This document shows, in pieces, positions 60,982-64,000 of a DNA stretch of 64,000 bases. The DNA lies in NCBI RefSeq assembly GCF_000281065.1, contig NZ_AKKK01000047.1, positions 124,001-188,000 of the forward strand, written 5' to 3'. Origin of the DNA: Arthrobacter sp. M2012083 (GTDB taxonomy: Bacteria > Actinomycetota > Actinomycetes > Actinomycetales > Micrococcaceae). Under the pieces are notes generated by a model. That model was not told where the DNA came from. It made no database searches and saw only the letters and a program-made list of their open reading frames with translations. The translations under genes were made by a program, and so were the position numbers. Within the stretch, counting starts at the first letter, position 1; each line of letters begins with the position of its first letter.

Positions 60982-62871
60982 ATGTCAGAAAAGCCCGCGC
61001 AACCGCGGCACCCGGAATCGATCCGGCTGAATTCAGGCCAACCGGGCAAGGCGCCGCCCCGCAAGCTGGCTCTGCGGCCGTACGCACGCGCCGTCGGACA
61101 GGTCCTGAAAGTGAGCTTCAAAGCCTCACCTGGGGCGGTCATCATGAAGGTGGCCGGATCGCTGATTTCGGCCACGCTGCCGCTGGTCACCACCTATTTC
61201 GCTGCGCTGACCACCACAGCGCTGGCCGCCGGTTACGCGGGAGACTCCGACGCCGGCCCCCGGGCCATCCTGTACGTCATCATCACTGCGGCGCTGGGCT
61301 TGTTCTGGGGGGCCTTCAGCAGCGTTGACCGCTACATCCAGCAGCTGATGAGCTTCAAAGTGGGTGCCATCGTTGGCGACATGATGTACCAGCGGTTTCT
61401 GGCGCTGGAGTTCTGGCGCTACGACGACAAGGAAACGGTGGATCTTTACGACCGCGCCAAGCGGTTCTCCGATTCGTATGCGCGCGTTCTGGACCGGATA
61501 GCGGCCATCTTCACGCAGTTCGTCTCCGTGGTCCTGGCCATCGGTGCCCTGCTGCTGGTCAGTTGGTGGATCGCAGTCATTGTGCTGGTGGCTATCGTGC
61601 CCAGTGTCTACCTCCAGTTCAAGCTGTCCCGGGAACAGATCGCGCACTGGAACACACAGGTTGATTCGCGGCGGCAACGCCGGATGATCGAGCAAAACCT
61701 GCTTCGGCCCCAGCACATTGCGGAGATGCGCCTCTACGGGATCGTGGGGTACCTCATGGACCTCAGGTCGAGGCTGCGGGATGCAGATGAACGCAGGCGC
61801 CTGGACTTCCAAAAGCGGTACATTCCCAAGCAGCTGGCCGCAGACTCCCTGCAGTACGGAGCCGAAGTTGTGTCCCTGATCTGGGTGGTTGGCCAGATCA
61901 TCGCCAGGGCACAGCCGGTGGGCCAGTTCCTCTATGTCCAACAGATTGTGAGCCGCGCGCTGTCCACCGCCAACAGCCTTGTCTCGTCGCTGAGTTCAAT
62001 CGATGAGGACCTCGCAAACCTCAAGGACTACGAGCTTTTCATGGCCCTTCCTGTGCCCAGCGGGAAAGAAAAGCCTCTGCCCGCGTCGCCCAACACCGTG
62101 GAGCTGCGGGACATCCGGTTCAGCTACACGGGGAGCGACATTGAGGTCATCAAAGGCATTTCCATTACCATCAGGGCAGGTCAGCACATCGCGATTGTGG
62201 GGGAGAACGGCGCCGGCAAATCCACGCTGATCCGAATTTTGGCGGGACTGTACCGGCCCGATTCAGGCCAGGTTCTGCTCGACGGCGTTGACCTCACCAC
62301 GATTGACGTCACCAGCTGGCACCGGCACCTCGCAGTGCTGAGCCAGGAGTTCCTGAAATATGAGTTCGCCACCGCGGCGGAGAACATCTACCTCGGCGAT
62401 GTGGACCAGCCCCGGGACGATGACCGCATCCGGCGTGCGGCCTCGGACGCTGAAGCGATGGAGTTCATCAACAAGCTGCCAAACGGCTTGGAGAACCATG
62501 TCAGCAACTGGATGGAGGACCCCCGCGGACGCAAGGGAAGCGGGCTGTCAGGCGGCCAATGGCAACGGCTCGCAATGGCACGTAACTTCTACCGCGATGC
62601 CTCGTTCATGGTCATGGATGAACCCACATCAGCCATCGACGCTTTGGCGGAGCACCGCATCTTCACCCGGCTGTTCGCGGACCGTAGCAGCACCATCATC
62701 GCCATCAGCCATCGCCTGGCCACCATCGAGAAGGCAGACATCGTGTACATGCTGGAGGACGGCCGCATTGCCGAGCAGGGAACCCACAAGGAACTGGTGG
62801 CATTAAGGGGCCGCTACTTCCGGATGTTCGAATCCCAGCTCTCAGTAGATGAGACCAGCCGGAACACCTAG
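60982..62871 (+). CDS. ABC transporter, fused permease-ATPase (exporter type)
   Basis: The 629-residue half-transporter has an N-terminal membrane domain (about 50-350, with VVLAIGALLLVSWWIAVIVL) and a C-terminal ATPase. Walker A is GENGAGKST near residue 412, the signature LSGGQWQRLAMARN and Walker B SFMVMDEPTSAID. EIVR-like coupling residues are not evident. It is probably a homodimeric exporter of unknown cargo. Its insertion separates guaB from guaB3. TAGGCT ends six bases before the ATG, suggesting a leaderless transcript. Confidence 0.9.
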   Translation: MSEKPAQPRHPESIRLNSGQPGKAPPRKLALRPYARAVGQVLKVSFKASPGAVIMKVAGSLISATLPLVTTYFAALTTTALAAGYAGDSDAGPRAILYVIITAALGLFWGAFSSVDRYIQQLMSFKVGAIVGDMMYQRFLALEFWRYDDKETVDLYDRAKRFSDSYARVLDRIAAIFTQFVSVVLAIGALLLVSWWIAVIVLVAIVPSVYLQFKLSREQIAHWNTQVDSRRQRRMIEQNLLRPQHIAEMRLYGIVGYLMDLRSRLRDADERRRLDFQKRYIPKQLAADSLQYGAEVVSLIWVVGQIIARAQPVGQFLYVQQIVSRALSTANSLVSSLSSIDEDLANLKDYELFMALPVPSGKEKPLPASPNTVELRDIRFSYTGSDIEVIKGISITIRAGQHIAIVGENGAGKSTLIRILAGLYRPDSGQVLLDGVDLTTIDVTSWHRHLAVLSQEFLKYEFATAAENIYLGDVDQPRDDDRIRRAASDAEAMEFINKLPNGLENHVSNWMEDPRGRKGSGLSGGQWQRLAMARNFYRDASFMVMDEPTSAIDALAEHRIFTRLFADRSSTIIAISHRLATIEKADIVYMLEDGRIAEQGTHKELVALRGRYFRMFESQLSVDETSRNT

Positions 62872-62913
62872 GGGGAAACCGAGGCCTTCGTTTTGGTGGG
62901 ATAAACTCGAGCA

Positions 62914-64000
62914 GTGACTTATGAGATTGAGATTGGCCGTGGCAAGCGTGGGCGTCGTGCCTACTCCCTGGATGACATCGCGATCGTCCCGAACCGCCGG
63001 ACGCGTGACCCGAAGGACGTCTCTGTCTCCTGGCAGATCGACGCCTACAAGTTCGACACCCCGGTTATTGCGGCTCCCATGGACTCCGTGATGTCCCCGG
63101 ATACCGCCATCGCTTTCGGTCGCCTCGGCGGACTGGGCGTCCTTGACCTCGAAGGTCTCTGGACGCGCTACGAGGATCCCCAGAAGGTGCTTGACGAGAT
63201 CGCGGACCTGGCTGACGAAACCAACAGCCCTGCAGTCACGCGGCGCATGCAGGACCTCTACCAGGCCCCCGTCCAGCCTGAACTCATCAGCTCCCGCCTG
63301 GCGGAGATCCGCGCCGCGGGCGTGACCGTTGCAGGATCCTTGACCCCGCAGCGCACCCAGGAGCACTACAAGACCGTAGTGGCTGCCGGCGTCGACATCT
63401 TTGTCATTCGCGGAACCACGGTTTCAGCTGAGCATGTCTCCAAGAATCACGAGCCCCTGAACCTCAAGCAGTTCATCTATGAACTGGATGTTCCGGTGAT
63501 TGTTGGCGGAGCAGCCGGCTACACGCCTGCCCTGCACCTCATGCGCACCGGCGCTGCGGGCGTCCTGGTCGGTTTCGGCGGCGGTGCCACCACCACCACG
63601 CGTCGCGCCCTCGGTATCCACTCACCCATGGCTTCAGCTATTTCCGACGTCGCTGCCGCCCGCCGCGATTACATGGATGAGTCCGGTGGCCGTTATGTCC
63701 ATGTCATTGCCGACGGCGGCATGGGCAGCTCCGGAGACATCGTCAAGGCCATTGCCATGGGTGCCGACGCCGTCATGCTTGGCAGTGCACTGGCACGTGC
63801 CGAAGAGGCACCGGGCCGGGGCTGGCACTGGGGTCCCGAAGCGCACCACCTTGAATCTCCCCGCGGCGATCGCGTCAACGTCGGAACGGTTGGTCCGCTG
63901 GAAGAGGTCCTCTTCGGACCCGGCCACCACACCAACGGAACGTCCAACCTTATTGGAGCCCTGCGCCGCTCCATGGCGACCACCGGCTACTCGGACCTCA
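62914..64000 (+). CDS. guaB3: GuaB3 family IMP dehydrogenase-related protein (C-terminus cut)
   Basis: 362 codons are visible; the reading frame remains open at the window edge. MTYEIEIGRGKRGRRAYSLD, DDIAIVPNRRTRDPKDVSVS and APMDSVMSPDTAIAFGRLGG are typical of the GuaB3 group found next to guaB2 in actinobacteria. There are no CBS domains, and no cysteine at all in the visible protein, so the IMPDH-type nucleophile is missing. The GTG start lies six bases after TAAACT (62902-62907) with no ribosome-binding site. Confidence 0.93.
   Translation, partial: MTYEIEIGRGKRGRRAYSLDDIAIVPNRRTRDPKDVSVSWQIDAYKFDTPVIAAPMDSVMSPDTAIAFGRLGGLGVLDLEGLWTRYEDPQKVLDEIADLADETNSPAVTRRMQDLYQAPVQPELISSRLAEIRAAGVTVAGSLTPQRTQEHYKTVVAAGVDIFVIRGTTVSAEHVSKNHEPLNLKQFIYELDVPVIVGGAAGYTPALHLMRTGAAGVLVGFGGGATTTTRRALGIHSPMASAISDVAAARRDYMDESGGRYVHVIADGGMGSSGDIVKAIAMGADAVMLGSALARAEEAPGRGWHWGPEAHHLESPRGDRVNVGTVGPLEEVLFGPGHHTNGTSNLIGALRRSMATTGYSDL

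Overview
The window is chromosomal DNA of a high-G+C actinobacterium. Gene content and style fit the Micrococcaceae, most likely Arthrobacter/Paenarthrobacter (inferred, not tested by search). Supporting signs are many GTG starts, 4-bp ATGA/GTGA overlaps, start codons sitting directly behind -10 boxes, a mycothiol glycosyltransferase (MshA), Ino1, TreY/TreZ, GuaB3, a TadG/CpaB pilus system without secretin, and a zinc-type plus a zinc-free L36. No tRNA, rRNA, insertion sequence, phage gene or CRISPR array is visible. Most of the window is conserved core chromosome.

Layout. 1-2094 (-): end of a sugar ABC importer operon (two permeases, then a binding lipoprotein cut by the window edge). 2488-3429 (+): P1-family peptidase. 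3463-7769 (+): translation/transcription cluster infA-rpmJ-rpsM-rpsK-rpoA-rplQ-truA. 7908-15907 (-): complete nine-gene Tad/Flp pilus locus lying between truA and rplM-rpsI. 16196-18702 (+): rplM-rpsI, then glmM. 18773-20618 (-): lipoprotein DD-carboxypeptidase and coaA. 20758-24588 (+): glmS, acpS, bifunctional nnrE-nnrD. 24658-31094 (+): glgX-treY-treZ (glycogen to trehalose). 31175-33466 (+): aldo/keto reductase and ino1. 33522-33690: a symmetric repeat array between convergent genes. 33689-36734 (-): fhs and mshA. 36846-39893: GNAT acetyltransferase, GH4 glycosidase and PfkB kinase. 39959-44099 (+): alr-tsaE-tsaB-rimI-tsaD (D-alanine; t6A tRNA modification). 44110-45261 (-): YbdK-like carboxylate-amine ligase. 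45390-46728 (+): a probable zinc-starvation operon (Zur-like site, CobW-like protein without a P-loop, zinc-free L36). 46754-49239: AroE-like dehydrogenase, THUMP-like methyltransferase, small membrane protein. 49264-51472 (+): groES-groEL with two tandem CIRCE operators. 51599-59129 (+): LuxR-type regulator, SemiSWEET-like protein, flavoprotein, and two tandem acyltransferase-3/SGNH proteins. 59373-64000 (+): guaB, an ABC exporter, and guaB3 (runs off the window).

How the parts connect. GlmS and GlmM supply hexosamine for UDP-GlcNAc, which serves the cell wall and MshA. Ino1 makes the inositol phosphate acceptor for MshA. Alr and the carboxypeptidase act on peptidoglycan D-alanine. TsaB, TsaE and TsaD form the t6A machinery, with RimI encoded between them.

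The points most worth a second look are: (a) the dyad-symmetric 32-bp-period repeat array between ino1 and fhs; (b) the leaderless zinc-starvation operon whose COG0523-like protein has lost its nucleotide-binding loop; (c) truA, whose first codons coincide with the rplQ terminator; (d) a 16-bp-stem RNA hairpin before rpoA; (e) a triplicated 15-bp motif plus hairpin before guaB; and (f) tandem CIRCE operators followed by a terminator-like hairpin between groES and groEL.
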